Source: Orenia metallireducens
Lineage (GTDB): Bacteria; Bacillota; Halanaerobiia; Halobacteroidales; Halobacteroidaceae
DNA length: 64,000 nt
NCBI RefSeq assembly: GCF_003001995.1
Contig: NZ_PVNB01000010.1
Location: forward strand, 54,626-118,625
Reading direction: 5' to 3'
Shown one piece after another: positions 43,596-52,697 of this stretch. Position 1 is the first letter of the stretch. Each line of letters opens with the position of its first letter. The notes under the pieces are model-generated. The model saw only the letters and a program-made list of their open reading frames with translations, was not told the DNA's origin and searched no databases. A program made the translations under genes and the position numbers.

Positions 43596-46500
43596 TGAAA
43601 ATATCTAATATTTCTGTTGATAGACCAGTTGCAATAACAATGATTATACTTACAATTATATTGCTTGGTATTATTTCTTTTAACAGATTGCCAATGCGGC
43701 AGATGCCAAAAACTGATTCATCATTCTTGATGATTAGAACAACTTATAGAGGTGCTAGTCCTGAGGAAATAGAAGATTCTGTTACCAAGATTATTGAAGA
43801 AAATGTTGCTACCTTAAATGGTCTTGATACTATAAGTTCTACTAGTTATGAGGGATATTCAATGGTTAAGTTGGAGATGGAGTATGGCACAGATCTTACA
43901 GAAACCAAAAATGATCTACGTGATATTATTTCGCGAATGTCTAGTATCTTACCTAATGAAGCAGATGCCCCACAGATTATAACTTATGATCCAAATTCAG
44001 AGGCTATATTGATATTAGCTATTTCAGGGGAAGATTTAGTTAATTTAAAGAATATTGCTGAAGATGAATTTAAGCCTGCGTTAGAAAAAATAGTTGGTGT
44101 AGCGTCTGTAGAAATATCTGGTGGATTGGAAAGAGAACTACATGTAAATGTAAATCAGGATCAGATGTTAGGTTATGGGTTAAATCTCAATAATATAGCT
44201 TCTAGTATCAAAGCAGCAACTAGTAATGCAACAGTAGGTAATATCAAAAAAGGATATAAAAAGATTTCTTTAAGAGCGGTAGGAGATTTTAATAGTATTG
44301 ATGAAATTAGAAATATATCTATAATAACACAGTCAGGAAAGAAGATTCCATTATCAGAAGTGGCTACTGTGGAAGATACTTTTGCTGATCGAGATAGTTT
44401 TAGTTATTTAAATGGAAAGAATAGTTTGACTCTCTTGGTGCAAAAAGAAGGTGATAGTAATACGGTTCAAGTTGCTAAAGAAGCTCTTAGCGTGTTAGAT
44501 ACTCTTAAAAAAGAGAATCCAAACATAGATATCTCTATTATTAGTAATTCTGCTGATGATATTGAAAATTCAATCTCAAATGTGGCAAAGAGTTTTATGG
44601 TTGGTGGATTATTAGCAATTATAATCTTGTTTTTATTTTTGAGAAATGTTAGAACTACTATAATTATTGCAACTGCCATTCCTACTTCGGTTATTGCAAC
44701 CTTTGTTTTAATGTATTTTGGTAATCTAACTCTCAATATATTATCTTTAGGGGGATTGACTCTAGGGGTTGGTATGTTACTTGATAATTCAATTGTAGTT
44801 CTAGAAAATATTTATCGCCATTATATAGCAGGAGATGATAGGATAAAAGCAGCCAAGGAAGGATCAGCTGAGGTTGCAACAGCTATTATTGCTTCAACAA
44901 TGACAACTGCTGCAGTATTTTTACCGATAATTTTTGTAAAAGATATGTTGGCACAGCTTTTTACCCCTTTTTCTTTGACTGTAACCTTTTCTTTATTGGC
45001 TTCATTGTTTGTTGCTTTAACCTTTGTTCCTATGCTTTCTTCCAAGCTGTTGAATAGTAACGGGAAAATGGAAGAAGCAGAATTGGAGAGTAATGATACA
45101 GGAAAATTTGGTACAATAAAGAAGATATATATTAAAATTCTTAGTTGGTCGCTAGAACATAATAAGACAGTGGTTGCTATTTTGTTAATAGGTTTAATAT
45201 TATTTGGAACGGGCTTAGGTATGGGATTAATTCCACTTAAGATGGAATATATTCCATCTTCTGATTTAGGAAAGATTAGTGTTTATATTGATTTAGCTCA
45301 AAATACTATGGTAGAAAGGACAGCTGTTGTATTAAAGGATGCTGAGAATAGATTGAAAGATATTCCTGAGATTGAGACAATAAATAGTTCAGCTGAGAAT
45401 AATAGTGCTGAATTATCTCTGAAGCTAATTGATTTGAATAAACGTGAACGAAGTGTTGATCAGGTGGCTGAAGAAGTAAGAACTAGAATGAAAGGGATTG
45501 CTGCTGATATTTATGTTGCTGCTCATAATTCTATGATGGGTAGTACAGGTAAAGGTGGTAATGATATTAAAATCAATATTCAGGGTCCTAATCTAGAGGT
45601 TTTATCAAAGCTTTCTGATATTATTGTGGAGCAGGTTAAATCCATAGATGGTACTAGAAATATTGCCAAAAGTTTGGATGACAACAAGTCTGAATTTAAA
45701 ATTTATCCTAAAATAGAAATTGCCAATGAACTAGGTTTTACTACTGCTGGAATTACTTCTGCAGTAGATGATGCAGTAGAAGGAAATACTGTTAGTACCT
45801 ATAGTGAAGATGGAAAAGAATACGATATTAATTTAAAAATTTCAAAAGATCAGATTGAAAATATTGATGAATTAAAACAGCTAATGATTAGCTCTGCTAC
45901 GGGGATTACTGTTCCATTAGAACAGGTAGCAAATATCGAAGAAGGCACTGGTTATAATAAAATTGAAAGAGAAGACCAAGAAAGGGTCTCTTCTATTTCT
46001 CTGGGCATTTATGATAGAGCTTTAAATGAGGTACAGCAGGATATTGAAGAAAAAATAAATAATTTATCTATACCAGCAGGATATACTGTTACTTATGGCG
46101 GTAATGTTGACAATATGAATAGTTCTTTTAACCAGTTAGCAATAACAATGATTTTGTCAATAATATTGGTTTATATGGTTATGGCAGCTCAATTTGAATC
46201 ACTTATTCATCCTTTCATAGTAATGTTTAGTGTACCACTTTCATTAGTTGGAGCAGTTTTAGGGTTGTCAATAACAGGTATTCCTCTTAGTGTACCAGGT
46301 TTTATTGGTGTAATTATGCTTGTGGGAATAGTTGTTAATAATGCTATCGTAATCATAGACTATATAAATAGCCGTCGAAGAACAAAAAGTAAGAAGGAAG
46401 CTATTATAGAGGCAGGAGAAACAAGAATTAGACCGATTATGATGACTACTTTAACAACTGTATTAGCTATGGTTCCGATGTCATTAGGCATTGGGCAGGG

Positions 46501-46648
46501 AGCTGAACAGCAGCAACCGATGGCAATAGTAGTAATGGCAGGATTGTTATTTTCAACAATTCTAACCCTAGTAGTAATTCCTGTTTTATACGATATAGTT
46601 GATGAAATTAAAAATAAATTTCATCATATAGAGGAAAGCATTGGTTAA
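43595..46648 (+). CDS. RND efflux pump (AcrB/MexF-like, HAE1 type)
   Basis: 1017 residues, the full size for the family. It has twelve membrane helices in a 1+5+1+5 layout with two large periplasmic loops. The proton-relay Asp lies in TM4 (LGVGMLLDNSIVVLENIYRH, about 390-410). The TM10-11 motif is VMLVGIVVNNAIVIIDYIN. The start SNISVDRPVAITMIILTIIL is typical. It exports hydrophobic drugs, dyes or fatty acids by proton antiport. No TolC-type gene follows; instead a secreted barrel-like protein gene is next. A terminator lies 49 bases after the stop. Confidence 0.92.
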   Translation: MKISNISVDRPVAITMIILTIILLGIISFNRLPMRQMPKTDSSFLMIRTTYRGASPEEIEDSVTKIIEENVATLNGLDTISSTSYEGYSMVKLEMEYGTDLTETKNDLRDIISRMSSILPNEADAPQIITYDPNSEAILILAISGEDLVNLKNIAEDEFKPALEKIVGVASVEISGGLERELHVNVNQDQMLGYGLNLNNIASSIKAATSNATVGNIKKGYKKISLRAVGDFNSIDEIRNISIITQSGKKIPLSEVATVEDTFADRDSFSYLNGKNSLTLLVQKEGDSNTVQVAKEALSVLDTLKKENPNIDISIISNSADDIENSISNVAKSFMVGGLLAIIILFLFLRNVRTTIIIATAIPTSVIATFVLMYFGNLTLNILSLGGLTLGVGMLLDNSIVVLENIYRHYIAGDDRIKAAKEGSAEVATAIIASTMTTAAVFLPIIFVKDMLAQLFTPFSLTVTFSLLASLFVALTFVPMLSSKLLNSNGKMEEAELESNDTGKFGTIKKIYIKILSWSLEHNKTVVAILLIGLILFGTGLGMGLIPLKMEYIPSSDLGKISVYIDLAQNTMVERTAVVLKDAENRLKDIPEIETINSSAENNSAELSLKLIDLNKRERSVDQVAEEVRTRMKGIAADIYVAAHNSMMGSTGKGGNDIKINIQGPNLEVLSKLSDIIVEQVKSIDGTRNIAKSLDDNKSEFKIYPKIEIANELGFTTAGITSAVDDAVEGNTVSTYSEDGKEYDINLKISKDQIENIDELKQLMISSATGITVPLEQVANIEEGTGYNKIEREDQERVSSISLGIYDRALNEVQQDIEEKINNLSIPAGYTVTYGGNVDNMNSSFNQLAITMILSIILVYMVMAAQFESLIHPFIVMFSVPLSLVGAVLGLSITGIPLSVPGFIGVIMLVGIVVNNAIVIIDYINSRRRTKSKKEAIIEAGETRIRPIMMTTLTTVLAMVPMSLGIGQGAEQQQPMAIVVMAGLLFSTILTLVVIPVLYDIVDEIKNKFHHIEESIG

Positions 46649-46696
46649 TGGAGACTAACTATTAAACTTTATTGAAGAATTTGAGAATAGGTTGAT

Positions 46697-46739
46697 CTTA
46701 ATAAAAAAACAAGTTAAATAAAATTGTTTTTTTATTAAG
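46697..46739 (+). terminator. Terminator after the RND operon
   Basis: CTTAATAAAAAAACAA (46697-46712) pairs without mismatch with TTGTTTTTTTATTAAG (46724-46739). The T-run is within the descending arm. Confidence 0.75.
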
Positions 46740-46951
46740 AGTTATTATAATAAGCAAATTTTATATTTTAACCTTAATAATCTTTTATTTTAATTCGTTT
46801 TTTCTGTGTTAATCTGCGTCTAATATTCTTTTGACTTCAAGTTGTTTATAATATGAAATCTTTATCGGTTTCTATATATATTAACTAAGCTTTTTGATTT
46901 CCTCAGGAAGAAAATTATTATTTATAAAGAAATAAAAGGAGTGAATGCTAA

Positions 46952-48718
46952 GTGAAGGAAAAGACAAAGTTTATATTTATCTTACTCTGTTTTGTTATCA
47001 TAGGATTTTCAAATAATGTATTAGCAGCTGAATCTGATGGCAAGGATCAAAGGACAGTTGCTCAAGTGATTGCAAAGAATGAAGGTGGAAGAATTTATAA
47101 TTTAGTTGCTGCTAATGATAAGATATATTACTTAAAAGGTGTCAATTATTATCCAACCCCTTTTAATTCAAGAGCAGAACTGTCTTTGATAGAGTATAAT
47201 CCTATAAGTAGTCAAAAGAAGATTCTTAAGAGAATGAAATCTACTAGTGCTACTTCGATGCAAGTAGTTGGAAATAAGATTTATTATTCTCTTGTTGAAC
47301 TTGACAGAGAATCAAAAAATTTGAGTAGAGACACTTTAAATGTGTTATATAGTTATGACTTAATTACGGCAAAAAATATTGAGATTTTTAGAGATAATTT
47401 TAAAGATTTCGTAGTTTTAGATACAGGAGAAGTTATTTATACTAAGAATAACAAGGAGGAATTTGGTTCTCAACTTTGGAGATATAGCAGCAAAGGTAAA
47501 GAAAAATTAAATATAAGTGATGAGTTTATTAAGGAAATTACAATTTATCAAGATAAGTTTATTGTAGTAAGCAAGAATGAAACAGGTTCTTGGAATATCA
47601 ATTATTTAAATTTAGCTAAGGATAAAGTTGCTTTAAAGCCTATTATTGATACATCTTATACAGAAAAGTTTATAAAGATAGTAGACAATAGTATTTATTT
47701 TTCGGCTGATTATGATGGGAATTATTCAGGTTATAGTTATAATTTAATAACTAAAGAATTATCTCAATTGTCTAAAAATCATCCTAGTATTGAAGGGATA
47801 CCATATCAGGATAAATATTATTTTGTTAGTTTGAATCGGCAAGGACAAACTCTTTATAAAGAAAAGTTAGATATGATGCCTATCACTATAGCAATAGAAA
47901 AAAAGAGGCTTACTTCAGAGAATACAGCAGATGATTATAAGGTTAAAAACAGAAAAGATCAATTAGGATTATTTAAACCTTTGATTAAGTTTCCGATTTT
48001 TATAGGTGGGAATATTTTTACTGGAAATTACTATGTGATTAAATATTTGGGTGACTTCTCTGTTAATTTTGAAAGCAAATTATCTAATTCTTTATATCTG
48101 GGAATTAGTAGTTTTGAGGATGAAGATGATGATAAGATAACTACAGAGGTATCATTGAATTCTCCACTTTATTTATCAAAATTAAGTGGGCTTTCAGTAG
48201 TAAAATTAGGCTATAGTACAGATTTTAATGAAAAATTTAATCCGAATTTAGCTGCTTCTTTTTCTTATCCAAGGCAGGATATAGTAGTGTCTGAGGAGGT
48301 TAATTTAAAAGAAGAGAGTAGTACTAATACAAAACTTCTTTATCGATATATTTTTGATAATAGCAGTATAGTTCTTCAATCTAAGAGATATTATAATTTT
48401 GAAAATGAAGAAGGAAGCCGTACCTTTAGCTCAGCAGAAGCGGATAATGGATATCAACTAAATTTAGATTACATACATAAGTTAAAGGAAGTTAGAAATA
48501 ATTTATGGAGTCCTAATTATTTTCTTAAAGATATCTATGGTAGTATTTTTATGGATTATTCTAAGGATTTGAATGAGGGAAATTATGATTTTTCTGGAGG
48601 ATATGAATTGTTATTTGAGTTTAAGTTTGCTAAGTATATTCCTGTAGTTCCTAGGTTAGGTATCACAAGCAATGGTGAAGATTTTAAAGGTTATTTCGGA
48701 ATTCAAGGAGATTTTTAG
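46952..48718 (+). CDS. Exported protein with N-terminal propeller-like and C-terminal beta-barrel-like regions
   Basis: 588 residues. A Sec signal peptide ends near NNVLAAES (about 26). Residues about 40-320 are repeats of short strands like a beta-propeller (KIYYLKGVNYY, KIYYSLVELD, IYFSADYDGNYSGYSYN, KYYFVSLNRQGQTLYKE). Residues about 350-588 alternate polar and hydrophobic residues with many aromatics and end in GYFGIQGDF, a C-terminal Phe as in outer-membrane barrels recognised by the Bam machinery. I do not recognise the family. It follows the RND genes with no outer-membrane duct, so a role as envelope partner is possible. GTG start after AAAAGGAGTG. Confidence 0.6.
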   Translation: MKEKTKFIFILLCFVIIGFSNNVLAAESDGKDQRTVAQVIAKNEGGRIYNLVAANDKIYYLKGVNYYPTPFNSRAELSLIEYNPISSQKKILKRMKSTSATSMQVVGNKIYYSLVELDRESKNLSRDTLNVLYSYDLITAKNIEIFRDNFKDFVVLDTGEVIYTKNNKEEFGSQLWRYSSKGKEKLNISDEFIKEITIYQDKFIVVSKNETGSWNINYLNLAKDKVALKPIIDTSYTEKFIKIVDNSIYFSADYDGNYSGYSYNLITKELSQLSKNHPSIEGIPYQDKYYFVSLNRQGQTLYKEKLDMMPITIAIEKKRLTSENTADDYKVKNRKDQLGLFKPLIKFPIFIGGNIFTGNYYVIKYLGDFSVNFESKLSNSLYLGISSFEDEDDDKITTEVSLNSPLYLSKLSGLSVVKLGYSTDFNEKFNPNLAASFSYPRQDIVVSEEVNLKEESSTNTKLLYRYIFDNSSIVLQSKRYYNFENEEGSRTFSSAEADNGYQLNLDYIHKLKEVRNNLWSPNYFLKDIYGSIFMDYSKDLNEGNYDFSGGYELLFEFKFAKYIPVVPRLGITSNGEDFKGYFGIQGDF

Positions 48719-48807
48719 CATAAATAAAGTAAATGCCTTAGTAAGATCATAATCTGTGCTTGGGGACGATTAATTAACCCTAAAATTGCATATTTTAAAG
48801 TTCTCAT
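48715..48807 (-). pseudogene. PadR-type repressor, truncated stump
   Basis: On the minus strand GGAGG precedes an ATG at 48807, followed by MRTLKYAILGLINRPQ, the start of PadR-family regulators. The next expected words (YDLTKAFT) are present one frame away, so a frameshift occurs after about 16 codons. The frame then ends in the neighbouring gene. The winged helix is missing, so no repressor can be made. Confidence 0.65.
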
Positions 48808-48870
48808 TTATTTAGCCTCCTAATATATTCAAGCATTCTTACCTATTATATCATCAACTATAAAAATCAA

Positions 48871-48918
48871 AAGTACAAACATGTCAATATTGACATGTTT
48901 GTACTTAGGTGATATATT
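48871..48918 (+). promoter_or_regulatory. Promoter of the esterase operon overlapped by a 36-bp perfect palindrome
   Basis: AAGTACAAACATGTCAAT and its exact complement form a palindrome at 48871-48906. TTGACA (48890-48895) within the right arm and TATATT (48913-48918) make a promoter with a 17-base spacer. The centre reads ATGT-N8-ACAT, the pattern reported for PadR operators. The adjacent padR stump suggests this was its site. Confidence 0.75.
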
Positions 48919-49010
48919 ATAAATATTAAGATAATAATAGTCAGAAAATTATGAAGAAGAAAGGAGAAAAGAAAGAATAATAATCATAAACATAATTGGG
49001 AGGTTTTTTA

Positions 49011-49856
49011 ATGAAAATTAATTTAAGACAAGGTGTTTTAGTGTATCTACTAGCTTTAATGGTAATAGGTTTACTTGGAGGGTGTAAGAATGCTGAATAT
49101 GATGAACTGATGACTACTGTGGAATATTATTCAGAAACCACAGGGCAGACCAGAAAAGCTAATGTTATTTTGCCCGCGGGATATGATGAAAGCAAGGAAT
49201 ATCCTGTATTATATCTGCTTCATGGACTTGGGGGTGATTGTAATGAATGGCTTGCTGCCGACCCACTATATATTATAGGAAATCTAATTGAAACTGGTCA
49301 AGCTGAAGAGATGATTGTGGTAATGCCCAATGTAAGAGCACGAAAGGATGATTCTCCAAATCCACCTGATGTATTTACTTTAGAACATTACAAGGCATTT
49401 GATAATTTTATAAATGATTTAAGCAATGACTTAATGCCATATATTGAAGCCAACTATTCAATCAAGAAAGGTCGTAAGAATACAGCTATTGCAGGTCTTT
49501 CTATGGGAGGTAGAGAATCCTTATATATTGGCTTTACATTACCAGAAAAGTTTGGATATATTGGAGCCTTTAGTCCTGCTTATGGTATCTTGCCATATAC
49601 TAATTTTGGTATTACAGAAGAAGGGTTATTTACAGAAGAGACCTTTAAGCTTCCAGAGAAATATAGTAATAATACTTATGTAATGATTGTAACAGGTAAG
49701 TCAGATACTTTAGTCAAGGATGAACCTTTTAGATACCATCAAGCTTTGGAAGACAATTGTGTTGAACATGTATATTATGAAAGAGCAGGTGGACATGATT
49801 TTACAGTTTGGAGACCTGCATTAGATAATTTTGTTAAGAATATCTTTCATGACTAA
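49011..49856 (+). CDS. Esterase D/feruloyl-esterase-like lipoprotein
   Basis: 281 residues. A lipoprotein signal ends in LLGGC (about residue 24). The alpha/beta-hydrolase part has LLHGLGGDCNEW (oxyanion), nucleophile Ser164 in IAGLSMGGRESLY, Asp in VTGKSDTLVKD and His in AGGHDFTVW, a full triad of the Esterase D/Fes family. Such enzymes remove acetyl or feruloyl groups from hemicellulose. Being a lipoprotein, it acts outside the cytoplasm. The ATG at 49011 gives a proper signal; an earlier ATG at 48996 precedes the ribosome site. The next gene is a close paralogue. Confidence 0.85.
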   Translation: MKINLRQGVLVYLLALMVIGLLGGCKNAEYDELMTTVEYYSETTGQTRKANVILPAGYDESKEYPVLYLLHGLGGDCNEWLAADPLYIIGNLIETGQAEEMIVVMPNVRARKDDSPNPPDVFTLEHYKAFDNFINDLSNDLMPYIEANYSIKKGRKNTAIAGLSMGGRESLYIGFTLPEKFGYIGAFSPAYGILPYTNFGITEEGLFTEETFKLPEKYSNNTYVMIVTGKSDTLVKDEPFRYHQALEDNCVEHVYYERAGGHDFTVWRPALDNFVKNIFHD

Positions 49857-49880
49857 TCTTAGTTAATGGAGGGTGATAGA

Positions 49881-50690
49881 ATGGCAGAATTTAATTGTAA
49901 GGTGCCAGAGGGATTTGATGCTAAATATGATGATGTTAACTATGGTGAGATGAGCTCAATAGAATATGAGTCTAGTTCACTAAAGGCTCCTAGAAAGGCG
50001 GTAGTAATTCTACCAGCAGGTTATGATACAAGCAAGGAGTATCCAGTCTTATATCTATTTCATGGACTTGGTGGAGATGAACAAGAATGGTTTATCGGTA
50101 ATCCACAATATATAGTTGCTAACCTAATCGATTCTAAAGAAGCTGAAGAGATGATAGTTGTATTGCCTAATATCAGAGCTAGAGAGGATAGTTCTATTCC
50201 AGCAGAAGAAGAGATGTATACTTTAGAACATTACAAGGCTTTTGATAACTTTATTAATATATTAAAAGATGATTTGATGCCATATATTGAAGCCAACTAT
50301 TCAATCAAGGAAGGTCGTAAGAATACTGCTATTGCAGGTCTTTCTATGGGAGGTAGAGAGTCCTTATATATTGGCTTTACATTACCAGAAAAGTTTGGCT
50401 ATATAGGTGCCTTTACTCCTGCCCCGGGAGTATTAGGGTATACTAATTTTAATGTAAGTGAAAAAGGGTTATTTACCGAGGAAAACTTTGTTGTATCAGA
50501 TGAATATGAAATCTTAATTATGATAGTTAAAGGCAAATCAGATACTTTGGTTAAAGGAGTACCAGAGAAATATCATAAAGTCCTTGAAACAAATGGTGTT
50601 GACCATATTTATTATGAAACAGCTGGTGGACATGATTTTAAAGTTTGGGATAATGCCTTATATAATTTTGCCAAAGAATTATTTCATTAA
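49881..50690 (+). CDS. Esterase D/feruloyl-esterase-like protein, cytoplasmic form
   Basis: 269 residues, closely related to the gene just upstream: LLHGLGGD becomes LFHGLGGD, and IAGLSMGGRESLYIGF is identical (Ser155). The His is in AGGHDFKVWDNAL. It lacks a signal peptide, so the pair covers outside and inside. DNA identity is very high around 50315-50395, evidence of recent duplication or gene conversion. ATG at 49881 follows GGAGGGTGAT. It is in one operon with genes at 49011 and 50707. Confidence 0.85.
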   Translation: MAEFNCKVPEGFDAKYDDVNYGEMSSIEYESSSLKAPRKAVVILPAGYDTSKEYPVLYLFHGLGGDEQEWFIGNPQYIVANLIDSKEAEEMIVVLPNIRAREDSSIPAEEEMYTLEHYKAFDNFINILKDDLMPYIEANYSIKEGRKNTAIAGLSMGGRESLYIGFTLPEKFGYIGAFTPAPGVLGYTNFNVSEKGLFTEENFVVSDEYEILIMIVKGKSDTLVKGVPEKYHKVLETNGVDHIYYETAGGHDFKVWDNALYNFAKELFH

Positions 50691-50706
50691 TGAGAGGGGC
50701 GAGTAG

Positions 50707-52077
50707 ATGAAGGCTATCTTTGAATCATTTAATAATCCTGAGAAGGAATTTGTTGATTTTGATGCAATGGGTAAGTTAGCAACCTGTGATAATTTAGTCC
50801 AAAAAAGTGCTGAAATTGTTGAAGGTGTTAATAATATTTGGTATGAATATATCCCTAAATCCTATGATGGAACTAAAAGTGTCCCCTTAGTAGTTCAGGT
50901 TCATGGTGGTGGACATGATGGAAAACGATGGGTTGATTATACAATCTGGCATAAGTTAGCTGAACAGCTAGGCTTTATAGTAATTTATCCTAATTCCATA
51001 GAATATCAGATGTGGACATGTACAGATACTGATATAGAATATCTCTATGATTTAATCAAGTTAATTCAATCAAGATACAACATCGATAAAAACAGAATCT
51101 ATATGCAGGGTATGTCAAATGGTGATATGATGACTCTTGCCTTTTCAATGAAACATCCAGAAATGCTGGCTGCAGCAGGATTTTTAACAGGACCAGCTCC
51201 TGAAGAAGCAATAGATGGTGAAAGACCTGTTGGGGCATTACCATTGATTCAGTTTAGAGGAGAAAAGGATGTTAATTGGAACCTTAATCCAGATACAGAA
51301 GATGTATATTCAGTAAGATATGAAATGAATGATCTTAATAGAGAAATATGGCTTGAGGCAAATGGCATTACAGGTTTACCAGCTCTTTCTATTGTTGGCA
51401 GACAGAATTTCCTAAGATTTAAGGGAAGCAATGCTCCAATTATAAATTGGGAGATAAAGGATATGGGACATAGAGAACCAGCCGAGAGTGCACAGATAAT
51501 CTGGGATTACTTGTACTCAGGATGTAGTAGATTGGAAGATGGTTCTCTTAAACTTGAAAATCCTATCAAAAATATTGAAGGCGATAATGATCTTGTTGTC
51601 TTATCTGCTGGTGGAGATAAGATATATAAAAAGGATAAAGTAGTTTCTATTGGCTCCCTTTCTGAAGGTTGTGCAAAGATATTCCACCCTTCTGATCCTG
51701 ACACGTTCTTTGATAAACCATTAAATGAAATGTATCAAACACCAGACTTATTTGCTCCAGCTGAATTCTTTAACGCAGCCTTTGGTGCAGAGGTTGAATA
51801 TATTGATTCAGGAGATCAGGTAGTAATAACCTTTAATAATGGGATGAAGGTTGAAATGTTCTCTAAAAGTCCCCTTATCATAGTTGATGGGGAATATAGA
51901 GCATTGAAAAAACCATCTGTTTTATTATGTGGTGCCTTTTATGTTCCTGTTGGTATCTTCTGTGAAGAAATACTTAATAAGCATGTAAGCATGGCTGATG
52001 ATACAATGTGTATTTCAGGGCATTTTGCTCAAATTGGTAGATATACAGCTAGAATCATTAAAAATTACATTAAATAG
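50707..52077 (+). CDS. PHB-depolymerase-like esterase with C-terminal stalk domain
   Basis: 456 residues. Residues about 35-270 are an Esterase_phb/LpqC-type hydrolase: VVQVHGGGHDGKRWVDY (oxyanion), nucleophile in YMQGMSNGDMMTLAF (about 136), acid in FRGEKDVN and His in KDMGHREPA. Residues about 320-450 look like a copper-amine-oxidase-N/stalk domain (LFAPAEFFNAAFGAEVEYID). There is no signal peptide. Family members are feruloyl and acetylxylan esterases. It starts 16 bases after the second esterase and belongs to the same operon. Confidence 0.8.
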   Translation: MKAIFESFNNPEKEFVDFDAMGKLATCDNLVQKSAEIVEGVNNIWYEYIPKSYDGTKSVPLVVQVHGGGHDGKRWVDYTIWHKLAEQLGFIVIYPNSIEYQMWTCTDTDIEYLYDLIKLIQSRYNIDKNRIYMQGMSNGDMMTLAFSMKHPEMLAAAGFLTGPAPEEAIDGERPVGALPLIQFRGEKDVNWNLNPDTEDVYSVRYEMNDLNREIWLEANGITGLPALSIVGRQNFLRFKGSNAPIINWEIKDMGHREPAESAQIIWDYLYSGCSRLEDGSLKLENPIKNIEGDNDLVVLSAGGDKIYKKDKVVSIGSLSEGCAKIFHPSDPDTFFDKPLNEMYQTPDLFAPAEFFNAAFGAEVEYIDSGDQVVITFNNGMKVEMFSKSPLIIVDGEYRALKKPSVLLCGAFYVPVGIFCEEILNKHVSMADDTMCISGHFAQIGRYTARIIKNYIK

Positions 52078-52102
52078 ATCATTAATTGAAAGGAATGTCT
52101 AT

Positions 52103-52501
52103 ATGAAAGAAGTATTAATAATTAATGTTGAAATTACAGCTATAGATGAAATACATGGAAGCAAGGGCGAAGTAGCAATGATTCATTTTGGTGGATATGC
52201 TGACTGTGAGCTTTTTAAAGGAAAGATTATGCCAGGGGCTGTAGATACTCAAAAAGAATTGTATGGAGAAGATAGAATATTATCAGCTCGATATATGCTT
52301 CAGGGGACTGATTGTGCAGGAGAAGAATGTAGATTGTTTATAGAGAATAATAGTATTGGTGTGGATAGCAATGGTGAAATGATAACTAAGCCAGAGATAA
52401 TAACTGATAGTCAAGAGCTGGCTTGGCTTGAAAGAGCCGATTTAAGAGGTAGCATTAGAGCGATTCCAAAGGGGATTATGATTATTATAAGGAAAAATTA
52501 A
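52103..52501 (+). CDS. DUF3237 family protein
   Basis: 132 residues: HGSKGEVAMIHFGGYADCEL, FKGKIMPGAVDTQ, ARYMLQGTDCAGEECRLFIE and GSIRAIPKGIMIIIRK match the small DUF3237 beta-barrel family, here without an enzyme assignment. The ATG at 52103 follows GAAAGGAATG; longer in-frame starts lie inside the previous gene. It is the last gene of the esterase operon, and DUF3237 genes are often found with sugar esterases. Confidence 0.75.
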   Translation: MKEVLIINVEITAIDEIHGSKGEVAMIHFGGYADCELFKGKIMPGAVDTQKELYGEDRILSARYMLQGTDCAGEECRLFIENNSIGVDSNGEMITKPEIITDSQELAWLERADLRGSIRAIPKGIMIIIRKN

Positions 52502-52538
52502 CCAATTTAGTTCCTTTAAAATAATTTATTCTAAGATA

Positions 52539-52567
52539 TTGACAGTTCCCTAAAAATTTGATAAAAT
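52539..52567 (+). promoter_or_regulatory. Promoter of the MATE leader
   Basis: TTGACA (52539-52544), a 17-base spacer and TAAAAT (52562-52567), just before a structured leader. Confidence 0.75.
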
Positions 52568-52574
52568 TTTTAAT

Positions 52575-52680
52575 ATTCATCGGAGGAAGCTTGCTCCATA
52601 GGGGAGACCCTAAGAAGTAAGTTTGCCGGATAAGATGGTATGTCGAGAGATATACTATTTTATCCGGCTTATTTTTTTTT
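52575..52680 (+). promoter_or_regulatory. Riboswitch-like leader with intrinsic terminator before the MATE gene
   Basis: The leader can fold into two hairpins, GGAG...CTCC (52582-52597) and TAGGG-GAGA-CCCTA (52599-52612), enclosed by ATCGG (52579-52583) with CCGGAT (52626-52631). The 3' strand of that closing stem is also the 5' arm of a strong terminator (GCCGGATAA at 52625 pairs with TTATCCGGC at 52660, then a long T-run). Mutually exclusive folding of this kind is how riboswitches act. I do not recognise the aptamer class. Confidence 0.65.
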
Positions 52681-52697
52681 AAGAAAGGAAAATATTT

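Noticed and set aside
44467..45045. Minus-strand frames inside the RND pump gene
   Set aside because: The pump gene is intact and conserved; the opposite frames have no ribosome site.
48715..48718. The beta-barrel gene continuing past 48718
   Set aside because: The frame ends in TAG right after a C-terminal Phe, as expected for an outer-membrane barrel. The overlap with the padR stump is on the other strand.
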